Source: Rhizoclosmatium globosum (taxonomy: Eukaryota > Chytridiomycota > Chytridiomycetes > Chytridiales > Chytriomycetaceae). From it: a stretch of DNA of 64,000 bases. Of this stretch, positions 21,819 through 33,664 are shown piece after piece. The stretch spans positions 1 through 64,000 of the forward strand of contig MCGO01000138.1 in NCBI GenBank assembly GCA_002104985.1, given 5' to 3'. Every line of letters begins with the position of its first letter. Within the stretch, counting starts at the first letter, position 1. The notes under the pieces are model-generated. The model worked only from the letters and a program-made list of their open reading frames with translations, did not search any database and was not told where the DNA came from. Position numbers and translations under genes: made by a program.

Positions 21819-24170
21819 ATGTCAACATCAACTCCTTCAACTTCAACAACAACTGCCACTACCAATCCAATAATGACAAGCACATCTACCCAACCTCCTG
21901 CTTCTGCTTCCATCTCTTCTTCTACTGGATCAGCCCAACCATCCACCCGCAAATGCCGTTTCTTCACATCGACCGCGGGTTGCCAAAACGGCGCAGAATG
22001 TCGCTTCAGCCACGAAATAGTTCCCCAGAAAGAAAAGAAGCCGCAAAAGCCTCGCGCACCTCGAAAGGAAGCTGTCCTTGCCTTGGATTCGGATGGCGCC
22101 ACACAAGTCGAACAACCACCAATTCAACCAAAGAAGAAACTCCAACGCGGTCAACGGAAACCTAAACCGGCGGCGAAGGCAAAATCGAAAGAAAATGAAG
22201 CGCCGGTGGTTGAGAAGCCTGAGCCACCTCTTCAAGAGCCCGTTGCTCCAACTGCTCAAACAACCCAAGCCCCAGCACGTCCCTCTACTCCACTTGCTCT
22301 AAACCCAGCTCGCGCTCCCGTCCAACGACCAACTGCAAAAGTACCTGAAAATCTTACACCTTTGGAACTTGAACTCAGAAGCATTGAGCGTCGCTTCAGA
22401 ACATCCTACAAGCTAGTTGCAGCAACGCCTCTCTTCTTTGCTCCAACCCCCGCACCTGGTTCTTCATCTACCGCTACTACCTCCCAAAACCCCACGCCAC
22501 AACAATCGCTACCCCCTACAATCATCGAATTCAACCTCCCACCGTCAGACCCCGACTTTCCCTTCGACCTAGAACACCTCTCCCTCCGCCTCATCATCCC
22601 CACAACAATCCCAACCACAGACCCAAACACGTCAAAACCAACTCCACAACACATTTCCACTGTCCTCACAGGAACGCGAATCAAAGTCCTCAACCCCGAA
22701 ATCCCTGCGGACCTAGCACGTGCCGTTGAAACCGGGTTCCGTAAGCGCATTGATTCACACTTGATCAACTCCGCGAATGTAACAGGTCGAGGTGCGTTGG
22801 TTCCTGGGCAGGTTTTGCTGGGGATGATGAATTGGCTTGATAGAGAGCTTGAGAAGTTGTTGAGTGGGTTAGGTGATTCGGATGTTGTTGGGGTTACGGG
22901 ACTTGTTGTGAATAATTCGAGGACTGCGGAGGAGGTTCGGGCGAGTGTGTTGGAGAGGGTGAATGTTGGGTTTAGGAATGTTGAGTTGTTGGTTCCGAGA
23001 CAGTCTGGTATGTGTTTTTTAATTGTGTATTCTGAGGTTCTTTGTTTCTGATTAGGATGTTTAGATAAGGAAGGAGGCAGAGTATTCTATTATGGTGTTC
23101 CTGTTGATGAGGAGAATGAGGGGAGTGATTCTGACGAAACTGGATCTGAATTCAATGAGGTCGATACCGAGTCACTTGCCTCAAGCAAAGTCCTGCAGAA
23201 CGGAGATTCGGAGAATGAAGATGAAGCTGATGAAACGGCTCAAGTTGAAAACTTGGAGAACTCTGTGACGCCTGCTCACCGTGGAACTCAAATTCGTCTC
23301 GTGGATCCATCGCTCAGAGCTATTTCACTGCTTGAATGCACGTCACCAAAGTTTTTGCTCTCGTGCACTCGATGCAAATCCAACATGGATTCCCCAACGT
23401 TACTTCCAAACGTTGTCAACACACGAGCCTGTCCTACTTGCTCCACAGCCCTTTCAATCACTTTCCGTCCATCACTTGTGCACATGTCATCGCAAACTGC
23501 AGGTTACCTGGATCTGGACGGATACAACGTTCTGGATATGCTCCCTTCCGCTTGGCAAGTAACTTGCGAAGCTTGTCAAAAAGTTACATCCGGAGTTGGC
23601 GTCTTGAAGAGTTTGCCTCGTGGCGAGGTTGAATTCCGTGTTGGTTGCACGTCATGCCACTCTAAAATGGGCATCAGAATTGGCGATGTCAAGTTTGTCA
23701 AGCTGATGCCAAGTGTTGTCACGGCTGCAGCGACTGCAAGCAAGATGGCGCTGAAACCAAAAAAGAGACGGAATGTGGATGAAGGAATTGTGTTGGGTGA
23801 GCCGCTGCCGGATAATGGTGCTTGCAAACATTATCGTAGAAGTTATCGGTGGTTCCGATTCCCATGTTGTGGACGAGCACATGCTTGTGACATTTGTCAT
23901 GAGGAGAACAAGGGTGATGGTCACGAAATGGCTTGGGCGAATCGAATGATTTGTGGGTTTTGTTCGAGAGAGCAAGTTTATTCACAACAGGCACAATGCT
24001 TGTGTGGAAAAGAGTTGACACGTAAGTCAGGTGGAGGAGGAGGATTTTGGGAAGGAGGTGCGGGAACTCGTAACAAGACGTTAATGTCACGCAAAGACCC
24101 ACGAAAGATGAAGGGTCTAAACAAAACTGTGTCTATGAAAAGCAGTCGTGTTGGAAAAAAGACCGAGTAA
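21819..24170 (+). CDS. CCCH plus CHY zinc-finger protein
   Basis: 767 residues from exons 21819-23007 and 23056-24170 (2304 nt in frame). N-terminus: Ser/Thr-rich, then a CCCH finger (KCRFFTSTAGCQNGAECRFS then H), a Lys/Pro-rich linker, an alpha/beta region (IEFNLPPSDPDFPF), an acidic stretch, then several CxxC pairs (LSCTRCKSN, RACPTCSTA, VTCEACQKV, VGCTSCHSK) and a C-terminal CHY finger (CKHYRRSYRWFRFPCCGRAH, CDICHEENKGDGHEMAWANR, ICGFCSREQ). CHY fingers occur in Hot13-type mitochondrial proteins and in CHY/RING ligases. The combination with an N-terminal CCCH finger suggests a larger fungal family with RNA or zinc-handling roles. Function not assigned. Confidence 0.85.
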
Positions 24171-24531
24171 ATTGAGTCTAATAAATGACGAGCTGAAACG
24201 TTTCATATCATTGTTTTCCTATCATTCCTATCACTGTTGATGTTTCACATTTGTTTGAAGGGGCGTTGAACCTGTTTCAAAGCTGTCGCATCCAACTAAC
24301 CCCATTTCCAGTTTGACAGGTTTCCTTTGACAAGACGGGCCGTTTGTCGCTGTTGAAGGCGGGTCAATCGCAGCCTTGTGTTGTCAGCCACCAAAACTCC
24401 AATCTCAGCCACCAAAAAGACAAAAAGGGAATGCGCACATTTTACAAACATCCAATTTTTGCGGTGAATGCCAACCGCGCCGACACCACAACCAACAACA
24501 ACAACAACGACCTTGTCTACAACGCCATCCA
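24171..24531. other. Intergenic, promoter of the next gene
   Basis: About 360 bp, no gene. Contains CAA-rich sequence (24488-24512) just upstream of the ATG. Confidence 0.45.
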
Positions 24532-25656
24532 ATGTCGTCTTCTTCAGCACTTCTCCGCCTTGCCCTCGTTGCACTTCTCTCGTGTGAGGCCCATGCCTTG
24601 GTGCTCTCTGGCAGGAACGGCAACCTCAATCCAAACATTGTCGACCAAAAGTCCCTTGCTGCTGTCCAGAACTGTGCGGGTACCTTCCAGGTTGGCACGT
24701 ATGATGCCCAGACAAAGGCCAAACTGCCAATGACTTGCTCAGCAATCCAATCAGCAACTGGAATGTCGGTTGCCGAGCTGGTGCGACTGAATCCGGGTCT
24801 CGACTGCTCGGTGCCTGTTGCATTCAACACATTCTTGTGCGTGGACAACCCTGATGCGGATGCCGGAACAAGCGACAGCAACAACAACAACGGCCCAAGT
24901 GCGTCTGTGTCTGGGCTGCCTTCAGCCACCATTCCAACATCAGCCAGTAGTACCAGTAGTACAAGCACAAGCACATCCTCGTCCACCAGCACCTCCACCT
25001 TCAGCTCTTCTTCAACTACCGCCGCTGCAGCTGCCCCTCCAACTACAGCAACTTCTAATGTACCTGCCCCTGCACCAACCGCTACCTCTGTTGTCCCTCC
25101 AAAGGTAGTTGCTCCAAGTCCAACAGCTCAAACAACACAAGTCGTAATCACAACTACTTCAATTGTACCACCTGTCGTTGTTGCGCCAAGTCCATCTTCA
25201 ACAACAGCTATAGTCGTCCCTCCAGCTGCTGCAACCACCACTTCCGCTGCCGTCGCTGTCCCCGAAGGACACCCTGACATTCCATTCAACACTGGCGCAA
25301 GCCCTGGTAGCGGTGGTCTCTATGTCGTCTCCTGGAATTGGTTCAATGGTGGTACAACTGATTGTGATGCGTCGCTTACTGCCGACGATCTCAACAACGG
25401 ACTCTACGCCGGTGCTCAAAATGTGCCAGAGCTTTGCGGCAAGACTGCCACTTTCACTTACAAAGGAAACAGCGTGACTATCAAGTATGCTTGGATGACA
25501 GGTGGTGGAACTCTTTACCATGAGCTCTCGCCAAAAGCTTTTGCTGTCTTGTATGGTATGCCAAACGCTGCTATCGGAAGCGATGTGTCTGCCTTCAAGC
25601 TCGTCATTCAAGACCCAGGTCGTTTGAAGGACGTTGCATGCACAGGATCTTGTTGA
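24532..25656 (+). CDS. Secreted LysM-like plus double-psi beta-barrel protein
   Basis: Single exon, 374 residues. Signal peptide (LLRLALVALLSCEAHA), a LysM-like module with paired cysteines (CSAIQSATGMSVAELVRLNP, GLDCSVPVAFNTFLC), a Ser/Thr/Pro/Ala-rich linker of about 160 residues, then a C-terminal RlpA/expansin-type double-psi barrel (LYAGAQNVPELCGKTATFTY, TLYHELSPKAFAVLYGM, GSDVSAFKLVIQDPG). Such proteins loosen or bind wall polysaccharides (expansin, loosenin, cerato-platanin-like folds). The catalytic Asp usual in expansins is not obvious at the expected site, so binding rather than lysis is possible. It shares the LysM-like module with the CAP protein about 4 kb upstream. Confidence 0.82.
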   Translation: MSSSSALLRLALVALLSCEAHALVLSGRNGNLNPNIVDQKSLAAVQNCAGTFQVGTYDAQTKAKLPMTCSAIQSATGMSVAELVRLNPGLDCSVPVAFNTFLCVDNPDADAGTSDSNNNNGPSASVSGLPSATIPTSASSTSSTSTSTSSSTSTSTFSSSSTTAAAAAPPTTATSNVPAPAPTATSVVPPKVVAPSPTAQTTQVVITTTSIVPPVVVAPSPSSTTAIVVPPAAATTTSAAVAVPEGHPDIPFNTGASPGSGGLYVVSWNWFNGGTTDCDASLTADDLNNGLYAGAQNVPELCGKTATFTYKGNSVTIKYAWMTGGGTLYHELSPKAFAVLYGMPNAAIGSDVSAFKLVIQDPGRLKDVACTGSC

Positions 25657-25787
25657 TTTCGGCTTCATAATTCTTCTGCTCTTTCGTTTAACACCTCTTT
25701 ATTTCCGAGTGCATTTTCAGCATTATTTTTGTGTTTATGATGACCAATATATTATTCAGCGGTACTTTCTATCATTTGCAAGAGGAA

Positions 25788-28232
25788 TTACTTCTTCCGG
25801 TCTATTAAGATGTTTACTTTCTGAAACACAACTGAAACACTACGACTGTACCTGCTTAGTAATATCTCCCCTACTTCAAAATCAACAGTATGAATAGATT
25901 CTCCGATTCGAGCAACCACATCCAATCTACTCCAAATCTCACTTGCTGGTGCATTACCTGTTCCTTGTAAATTGGCAGCAAAGGGTGAAGCTGCCAAACT
26001 CGCCAAAAAATGTTTCGGCTCTCTAATTACACGTATTGCAGGTGACAATGGTGTTGTTGAGAAAATCCAATAGGATCCCAAGACAAGACTAAATATACAT
26101 AAAACCAATTGTAGCGAGGCGACAAAGAAGATGGCCAATGAGCCTGTTGAATTCAGAAAGACCATCGTTCGATCTTTCTGAATTTTGTACCGCGGGCAAG
26201 ATAATCCGTCCGTATCGAATGTCCTTTGAATCCCAGCTCGAAGTAAAATACTGTACAGCATTTCCATGGCTGCTTCGAGTGATACTTTTTGTGTGGCATT
26301 TCCTGAAAAGGGGGACCCAAGGAAGGCAGCCTTTAAGATTCCACTCATAGCGATAGTATTTGATTCATTGGTCCGAAGTATTGTTGATAAAGCACCATGA
26401 ATTGCAGTTCCGCCGATCTGCTGGTTTTCTGTTGTTTGATAGAATTGAGATTTTACTAATGCAATGGAAGCAGTCGTCCCGTCAGTTGAGAATGTGCTTA
26501 AAACTTCAACATCCATTATATCTGTAATGTTTGTAACACACATTGGAACCTTTTTGGAATCGTTGCAATATCTTGGACTAAGTATTATAGCAGTTGAAGA
26601 AATGTGATGGTCCTGAATGACATAGTCTAAGGGATAAACGGCTAAATCTGATAATTTAATCAAAGATTGATTCTGTGATAAAAGCGGGGTGGGAACATTC
26701 ATTGGTTGGACGCAGGCACAAGAGGATGAAATGTTCATATAGAATCCAAGACCAATAATCGTATCGCCATCACCGACAGCACCCATTAGTTGTGGGCCAT
26801 GAACAAATTGAGTCTTATTTCCAACGCAATTGCTATTTGAGCGGACACACCCCAAAGCATCCCCAAACAACAGTTCACTAACTCCTGCTGTACTTTCCAT
26901 CGTCGGGTATGTTCGGTCCCTCATATATTCCAACTTTGGCTTGTATACAATACATCCAATTGGACTTTCAAGTGTTGAGATCAAAGAATCAGTGAACCCT
27001 GTTGCTGTAATCGGGGCTCGGACTTTAACAAACTCAACAGCAACCCATAACAATGAAAGCGTCAAGAGTTGTTTTCGATATGTACACGTCTTTGGCAAAT
27101 TGTACGCGAACGTCAATCTGCCAATTGAATTCGCTTGCATGAACCCACATGCGACTAACCTACAAATAATATGGTGATCGGTATAGTTTCTTTCATACAA
27201 AATTTAACTTACGCGTATCCCTCTTCAGATGTCAACAATGTAGCTAAGTAAATAGAAACTCCATAAGACAAACAACTCAATGTGTAAGAGTTCAAGATCA
27301 ATACGGTCAATTCCAGTATCATACCAAGCGAAAGCCGGAGAACCGACTGTGGGATGGCCAATACAACGCCTTTTGACATAATATATCCCGTGAACATTAA
27401 CAAAATGTTCAAAATACATCCAAGTAAAAGAAACGAAAGGCCCACGCTCTTTTGGAACACAGTATCGTAAACGTATCCTCCGTGTTTTCGGTGGTCGGCT
27501 AGCGAGAAGTTGGATTTGGACATTGCGGTGGAGAACTTTCGTATTCCCAGTCTGTTTTCTTGAAAGAATTCACTGTTTCCTGTTAGCCTTCGCTCGCCAT
27601 ATTGCTCTGATGCGTATAAAATAGAAGACCTGGAACACATTTCGTCACTGTTGCTTGAAGAAGAGAGTAACTCGTCAAAACTATCCCCATCACTGTCTTC
27701 GTGACTGTCAGAGCTGAAACTGCGGTCGTAATCATCGTCATCAATAGTAACCTGTGGATTACGCCATTAAACGCTGGTTAAGTCTTGCGGAAAAATTTAC
27801 TTCTTGTGGGGCACGGTTCTGTACGATAACAGGTTCAGGCTCCATCGCTATCCGCACGCTCACTTTCTGAATGTTAAACGTTATTTTGGATTATTGGAGT
27901 CTAAGCGTCGTATACTTTTTTGAGCCCAATGGGAGTTGATTGAATCGATACGTCTGTCGTGGCATCAACTATGCGACGAAAGCTCGATTTCTGTCAATTA
28001 GATAGTTAGGTTTCTTGGAAATAACAATAATATTCGACCTTTTTTAGTAATACTGGTGTTGACGGATCTAATGTGTCGCATTTGAGTTCGGAGACTCCAG
28101 CTACAACTTCCAAAGGTTCAGCAAGAAGGCGTTGTCCATTTTTCTGAACCTTTAATTAGTAGAGGTTCAAAGACATGAAAAACATACCCCTTTCAATGCT
28201 TTCAATGACTGTGAAGGGGAACAAGATGTCAT
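25788..28232 (-). CDS. Multi-pass membrane protein, unrecognised family, copy 1
   Basis: 733 residues from six exons: 28188-28232, 28039-28143, 27916-27990, 27801-27866, 27213-27751, 25788-27159 (2202 nt, all phases agree, no lesion). The N-terminal 200 residues are cytosolic-type (basic, then acidic DDDDYDRSFSSDSHED). TM1 is about SFLLLGCILNILLMFTGYIM, then TM2 around LSLGMILELTVLILNSYTL, TM3 VSIYLATLL and TM4 LLTLSLLWVAVEFVKV. A roughly 300-residue ectodomain follows with conserved cysteines (PIGCIVYKP, LGCVRSNSNCV, SSCACV, VPMCVT, GLSCPRY) and GDTIIGLGF, then TM5 (GSLAIFFVASLQLVLCIFSL) and a cytosolic tail (AIRVIREPKHFLASLAASPF). First of three tandem paralogs; the most diverged, lacking part of the tail motif of copies 2 and 3. 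Confidence 0.85.
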
Positions 28233-28318
28233 TTGTAAATCTCTTTTATTTATTGAACGAAAATCTTAAATAAAAATCTACGAGTGGGAAATCAAGAAAA
28301 CTGCGAATTGTAAAGGAT

Positions 28319-31300
28319 CTATGCGTAAATTCTTCCGTTAACCAAATTCTTGACCATTTTTGGTCGCTCTATTTTAATTCTTCCAATTGGTTCACCTAGT
28401 GTGTCAAGCGATTCTCCAATACGAGTAATGTGATCAAGTTGTTGCCACACAACGTGTCCTGCGCATTGGCGGTACCTTGCAACGAGACCCAGAACGGAGA
28501 CTCGCACAAGAGAGAGATAAAATACATGGGTTTCGTGACGATGTTAATTGCCGGCCCCAACGGAACAGGAGAAAACAACCACACGCTGCCCAAAATCAAA
28601 CTGAATACGCTCAATATCAATTGAATCCAGCCAATCAAGTAAATAGCAACCATTCCTTGAAAATTGAACGCCACATTCGTCTCATCCGTTCTTGAAACCA
28701 GGCGAGTGCAGGTTGTTCCCTTTGAGTCTAGAGTTCTTTGATATCCAGCTCGTATCAAAATACTATACAAGGTCTCAATTCCTGAGTCAAAGAGTGTTGG
28801 GTCGATAGCTTTCAAGTCACTACTTGTCCAATATGTCAATGCATTAACCAATCCTGGAACATTGGTGCCCAAGAAGTAAGGTTTACCGAGAGGACAAATT
28901 GTAGTTAACGCATTGAAGGTCACATTACTTGTCATTGTTGTAACTGGAAGCTTGTTCAATAACTCTGAGTTTGTCAAGGCAATGCTGGCGGTTGTACCAT
29001 CAGTCTCGAAGGATGAAGCGACGACAGCATCATGAAATTCGCTTATAATGGTTGAACAAACAGGCATCAATGTGTAAGTGTATCCACCACAAAGAGGTGT
29101 ATTTCCAAGCACAGAATAGAAGCTTATGTTATCACTGGTCACGCTCGCTGTACTCGATAAAATGAGAAATGGGACTGAACTGACTCTGTTTCCACCCAAC
29201 GCTAAAGCTTGATCGGCAGCTGTGAACATTCCTCGTGAAACCACCGAATCTGACGTCATTTCAGTACACTCGCAGGAGGTAGCAACAAGCATATGAAAGC
29301 CACTGCCAACAATTGTGTCGCCTGATCCAACTGTTCCCTGGAGTTGAGGACCGAATATGAACTCTGACCCTGAGGATCGCAATCACTTCTCTCAGAACGC
29401 ATACATCCCAACGCATTTCCAAATAAAAATTCTGCTACACCAGCCGAACTTTCTATTGTTGGATACGTGCGATCGGATAAATAGGTGGGGTCAGACTTGA
29501 ATACAATGCAAGAAACAGTTCCAGCCAGACTTCGGACGGTTGAGGAGACAACGCCTGTTGCGGCGATAGGAGAAAGAATTTTCGTTGCTTCGAGAAGTAT
29601 CCACATGTACGATGCGCGTTCAAGTGTTTTTCTACATGGGGAATTTAGGGATAGAGATTGGGCATACTTCAGTCTCTTGATTGGAGAAACTTGTATAAAG
29701 CCACAGGCTGACATTCTGGAAAAAAATTAAGCATTAAAGTTTGAACTTATAGATTGTATGTACCCGTATCCGCTCTTGTTTGTCATAAGCATCGATATGA
29801 AAATTGCAACTCCAAAGTCTGTGGATGTCCAAGTGGACAGATCAGTCTCATAGGAGAATTATATTTAATTCTTACCAAGTGTATGAATCGTCAGCTCATT
29901 CGTCATTAGCACGATTATTTCCACAATAACTCCACATGTAACGAGAACGATCGAAGGAGCAATCGGGAGAAGCAGTTCGCTAGTCATTCTCCATCCCAAT
30001 AATAATAGTGCGATGTTCAAAAGAACCGCCAAAATAATTGACTTCATTGCATAAAGACGTGTTCCAAAAGTTTCTGATACTTCTTGTGCATGAGGGTATT
30101 TACTCATACCGATTGAAACTGTCGACTTCGTGTGAATACTTGTGCTATTTGTGGGCGATCGCGCATCGGATTCTCGTTCTCGTTGGGTTATTTGAGCTGC
30201 TGACTGTCTAATGGTCTCATTTTTGGTTTCCACGTCAAATAGTTTTATCTTGGCTGCTTCTCGAAATGAGCGATGAGATTTAACGGTTGAGATAGACATG
30301 CGTTTGTTCGGAGTGAAATCCGAAGGCTTGTTTCCAGCTTGAGTCAAGAAGCGTTTAAAGATTGAGGCTTTGTCGTCTTCTTCTTCGTCTTCCTCCTCAT
30401 TATCAAAGTGCCCATGCTTGTCGGGACCGGTGTAGCTCGCAATACTTCCCCATTTATGAATTTTGTCAGTCAAGGACGAGATTGATGATGATCCTTTGAT
30501 GTCATCATTTACAACTCTCAATCCAGATGCCTTTCGTTCGTCTGTCGCCAGCTTTTTGGCGGAGTTTTCGTGGTCGATTTTGTTGATTATACTATCCCCA
30601 CTTTCGTTAGCCTCTTTGGAACCATTGGAGGACCGATTCGTCGCAGACATGCGCCATGCATTTACTAAGAACGAGTCGCGCCTCTTAGTTGAAGGAGTAG
30701 ATTGCACGGATTCACGTTTCTCTTTTGAAATTGAATGAACGGTTTCTTCTTGATTTTCGTCTTCTTCCTCGTCACTATCATCATCTCCCTCGCTGGTTTC
30801 ATGAATATCGTCGATAAGTGGGGCTTTGGCTCCAGCAATCTCCTCAAGACCATCACTTGCTGTACTCACTGATGAGAATTGTGATTCATCAAACTGAACT
30901 TGTTCAACCATCTCTTTAAACTTAACTCCTCCATTTCCTTTCCTTGGTGCGTTTGGTGAACGAAACGCTGATAGCACTGGACTGTCGGACTTGCTGTCAC
31001 GAATACCACTTCCAGTTGAAGATAACTACTATAATTTGAGTACAAAATACTTTTGAACTATTAAACCAACCCTCACGCTACTTGCTCGCTTAGGTTCTCC
31101 CCCGTTCTTAAAAAAATTAGCAATATCGATACGAAATTGAATAACAAAACCTGTGTTGACTTGAGAAACATCGCGTTGAATCCAAGTGATGTCCCGATCG
31201 ACGCGCGTTTTCCTTCTCCAGAAGCGTTTGGAGTTGCGGGCGCCTTTTCTTGCCCTTCAGGTTCCGCGGAATCATCGCGCTATTATTCGTTGGCGCGTTA

Positions 31301-31352
31301 GGTTCTTTGTTCGTCGGAGTTCAAGTAACTGCTCCCATACCTTCTTGAACAT
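28319..31352 (-). CDS. Multi-pass membrane protein, unrecognised family, copy 2, two frame breaks
   Basis: Paralog of copies 1 and 3 with the longest N-terminus (about 340 residues, strongly acidic around EEDEEEDDKASIFKRF). Exons: 31341-31352 (MFKK only), 31151-31279, 31077-31106, 29876-31025, 29764-29818, 28319-29715. These total 2773 nt, two short of 2775 (924 residues). The two missing bases are located by comparison with copy 3: one in GGG near 29375 (before the segment corresponding to GSEFIFGPQLQG) and one near 28455 (NAQ then VVWQQLDHITRIGES). TM1 LAVLLNIALLLLGWRM, TM2 VTCGVIVEIIVLMTNELT, TM3 FGVAIFISMLM, TM4 ASYMWILLEATKIL, TM5 QGMVAIYLIGWIQLILSVFS. The ectodomain cysteines match copy 3. 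The four-residue first exon is inferred from splice phase. Confidence 0.78.
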
Positions 31353-31448
31353 CTCAGCAGTTTGTAAATCTTTTGTATGTTATCAAAAATCTATCAAAAA
31401 CAAATACGAAATGCTAAAAAAAAACAACAACGATTGTAATCATAATAT

Positions 31449-33664
31449 TTATGCATACATACGCCCATTAGAAAGCGGCCGAACAAGTTTTGGCCTAAAA
31501 TGAAAGAAGTTAGTATATTCGATTGAGTGAGTAAAGCAAATAGTACCTCTCGAGCTTGATTCTTCCCACTGGTTCTTCCATGGTTTCAAATGCCTCACCA
31601 ATTCTCACAATAACATCAATAGCCTGCCAAATGACATGCTCCTGTGCATTTCCTGTCCCCACCAAATTAACTGCAAACGGCGACTCACACAAAACCGACA
31701 TGAAATACGTCGGCTGTCGAATAATCCGAATCGCAGGACCTAGTGGAATCTCCGAAACATACCAAACAGACGCAGCGCCCAACGCTATCAACGACAACGC
31801 GATTTGCAAACCTGCCGCGATATAGATACACGTACTCCCCCACGGAGTCAAACTGACTAATGTTTGATCAGTCCGTGAAATTTCGCGGATACAGGTAGAT
31901 CCCTTTGTGTCCCAAGTTCGTTGCATCCCCGCGCGAAGGATAATTGAATAGAGAGTTTCAAGTCCCGACTCTAGGAGGGTTGGATCCACTGATACAAGGT
32001 CTGTGCTTGTCCAGTACAAGAGCGCGTTCATCATTCCAGCGACATTTGATACGAGAGGGTATGGTTGTCCGGGGACCCAGATTGAATTGAGAGCGTAAGC
32101 AACGGCTGTTGTAGTGACCGTAGTACTAGGGCTTACAATTTCGCTAACTGAGTTCACAAGTGCTATTGAGGCCGTTGTTCCATCTGTCATGAAAGTAGCA
32201 GCCACTTGTGCATCTTGAAATGAATTAATATTGGTCTGACAAACGGGAACAACAGCACTATTGACTCCTCCACAAATTTGCATGTTTCCAATCATCATAT
32301 ACGACATAAAGTTCGCGGTGCTTACGTTCTGAGTGCTAAAATACATTGTAAATGGGACAGTAATGTTTTTCAGTGTAAATAGTGCGGTTTTTTGATCTTG
32401 AGGCGTCATGATTCCTTGCACAAGAACAGACTTTTTCGAGATGTCTGTGCATTCACAGGTAGTCGCGACAAGCATTTGAAAACCATTTCCTAGAATCGTA
32501 TCGCCGGAACCAACTACGCCATCGAGTTGGGGACCAAAGACAAACTGGGACCCATTAGCAGGGCAATCGTCACGTTCCGATCTCATGCATCCAATCGCGT
32601 TTCCAAACAGGAATTCAGCGACACCTGCTGTACTAGTCAATGTTGGATAAAGTCTGTCTCGCAAGTTTGCAGTGTTTGCACTGTAGACTATGCAGGTAAT
32701 AGTGTCTGCATGCGTTCGCACTGATTCACTCAGGACCCCAGTGGCCCCTATCGGAGATAAGATCTTCATAATTTCAGCAATGAACCATAAGTAGGCAACA
32801 CGCTGCAAGCTTTTGCGGCAAGGGGAATTTAAAGACAGTTGACCAGTAAACTTGAGCCGATGAAAGGGAGTCGATTGCATAAACCCACATGCAGCCATAC
32901 TATAACCCTTTTTTTTCACAATTAAGCTTGCAATAAATATACCAGCACCAACATCTGCATGTGTAGAACGTTTACTTAAACCATTGAAAGAAAATCAACT
33001 CACCCATGGCATGAATTGTCATGATGTTCGTGACAAGCAAAAGAATTTCAATCACTACTCCACCAGCAAACGCGACAAGTGTCGGTGAAACCATCACTTG
33101 CAACCCAGACTTCATTGCAATCCCCAAATTTAGGAGCAAAACGTTGAGTATAAGAACAACAATAATTAAAAGAATCTCTTTGGTTTTCGTTCCGGCCGTT
33201 TCGCTCACTTCCTGAGCGTGTGGGAACTTTGAGAGACCAATAGACGCAGCTGAACTGGTCATACTAGCAAGACTCCTTCGAATCGCCATGATTTGATCAG
33301 GCGACTGTTCTTGCGCGCTTTTCATTTCATATAAATGTTGTTGTAATTGTTGCACACTCTGCCCACCCGCACCGCCTTTCTCGTTCCCACTGTCTTCTTC
33401 ATCGACAATCTTGGTTTCCACGAGTTTATACTTTTCGGTGGTGGGTGGTTTCTTCTTTTTGCCAATACCCTGTTGGATGGATTTTCGAGGAGAATCAAGG
33501 GTGGGTGGAGAGGTGGGTTGTTGTTGGCCAGTGAAGGAAGTGTTGCCTTGCATCACAGAGGTTGATTTTGTGAGGCCAGAGAGAACGGAATATCGGACAA
33601 CGTCGGCTGTGGCGTTGGCGTCGTTAGAGGGAGGTCGAATATCCTTTGATGGTGAAGTCTCCAT
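31449..33664 (-). CDS. Multi-pass membrane protein, unrecognised family, copy 3
   Basis: 704 residues from exons 33004-33664, 31547-32954 and 31449-31494 (2115 nt in frame). The N-terminal 165 residues are polar (Gln, Lys, Ser rich). TM1 LLIIVVLILNVLLLNLGIAM, TM2 TLVAFAGGVVIEILLLVTNI, TM3 GAGIFIASLIV, TM4 RVAYLWFIAEIMKIL. Ectodomain motifs shared with copy 2: NSPCRKS, YPTLTSTAGVAEFLFGNAIG, CMRSERDDC, GPQLDGVVGSGDTILGNGFQ, TTCECTD, FMTDGTTASIALVNS, LETLYSIILRAGMQRTWDTK. TM5 CIYIAAGLQIALSLIALGAA, then tail PTYFMSVLCESPFAVNLVGT, GNAQEHVIWQAIDVIVRIGE. The tiny last exon encodes RPKLVRPLSNGRMYA, matching the end of copy 2, which supports the model. Function unknown; a surface sensor or adhesin is one guess. 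Confidence 0.85.

Noticed and set aside
24405..24998. 197-codon minus-strand frame
   Set aside because: Antisense of the Ser/Thr-rich LysM-like protein, which has a signal peptide and two domains on the plus strand.
30463..30738. 91-codon plus-strand frame in membrane-protein copy 2
   Set aside because: Antisense shadow of the acidic cytosolic region; no features.
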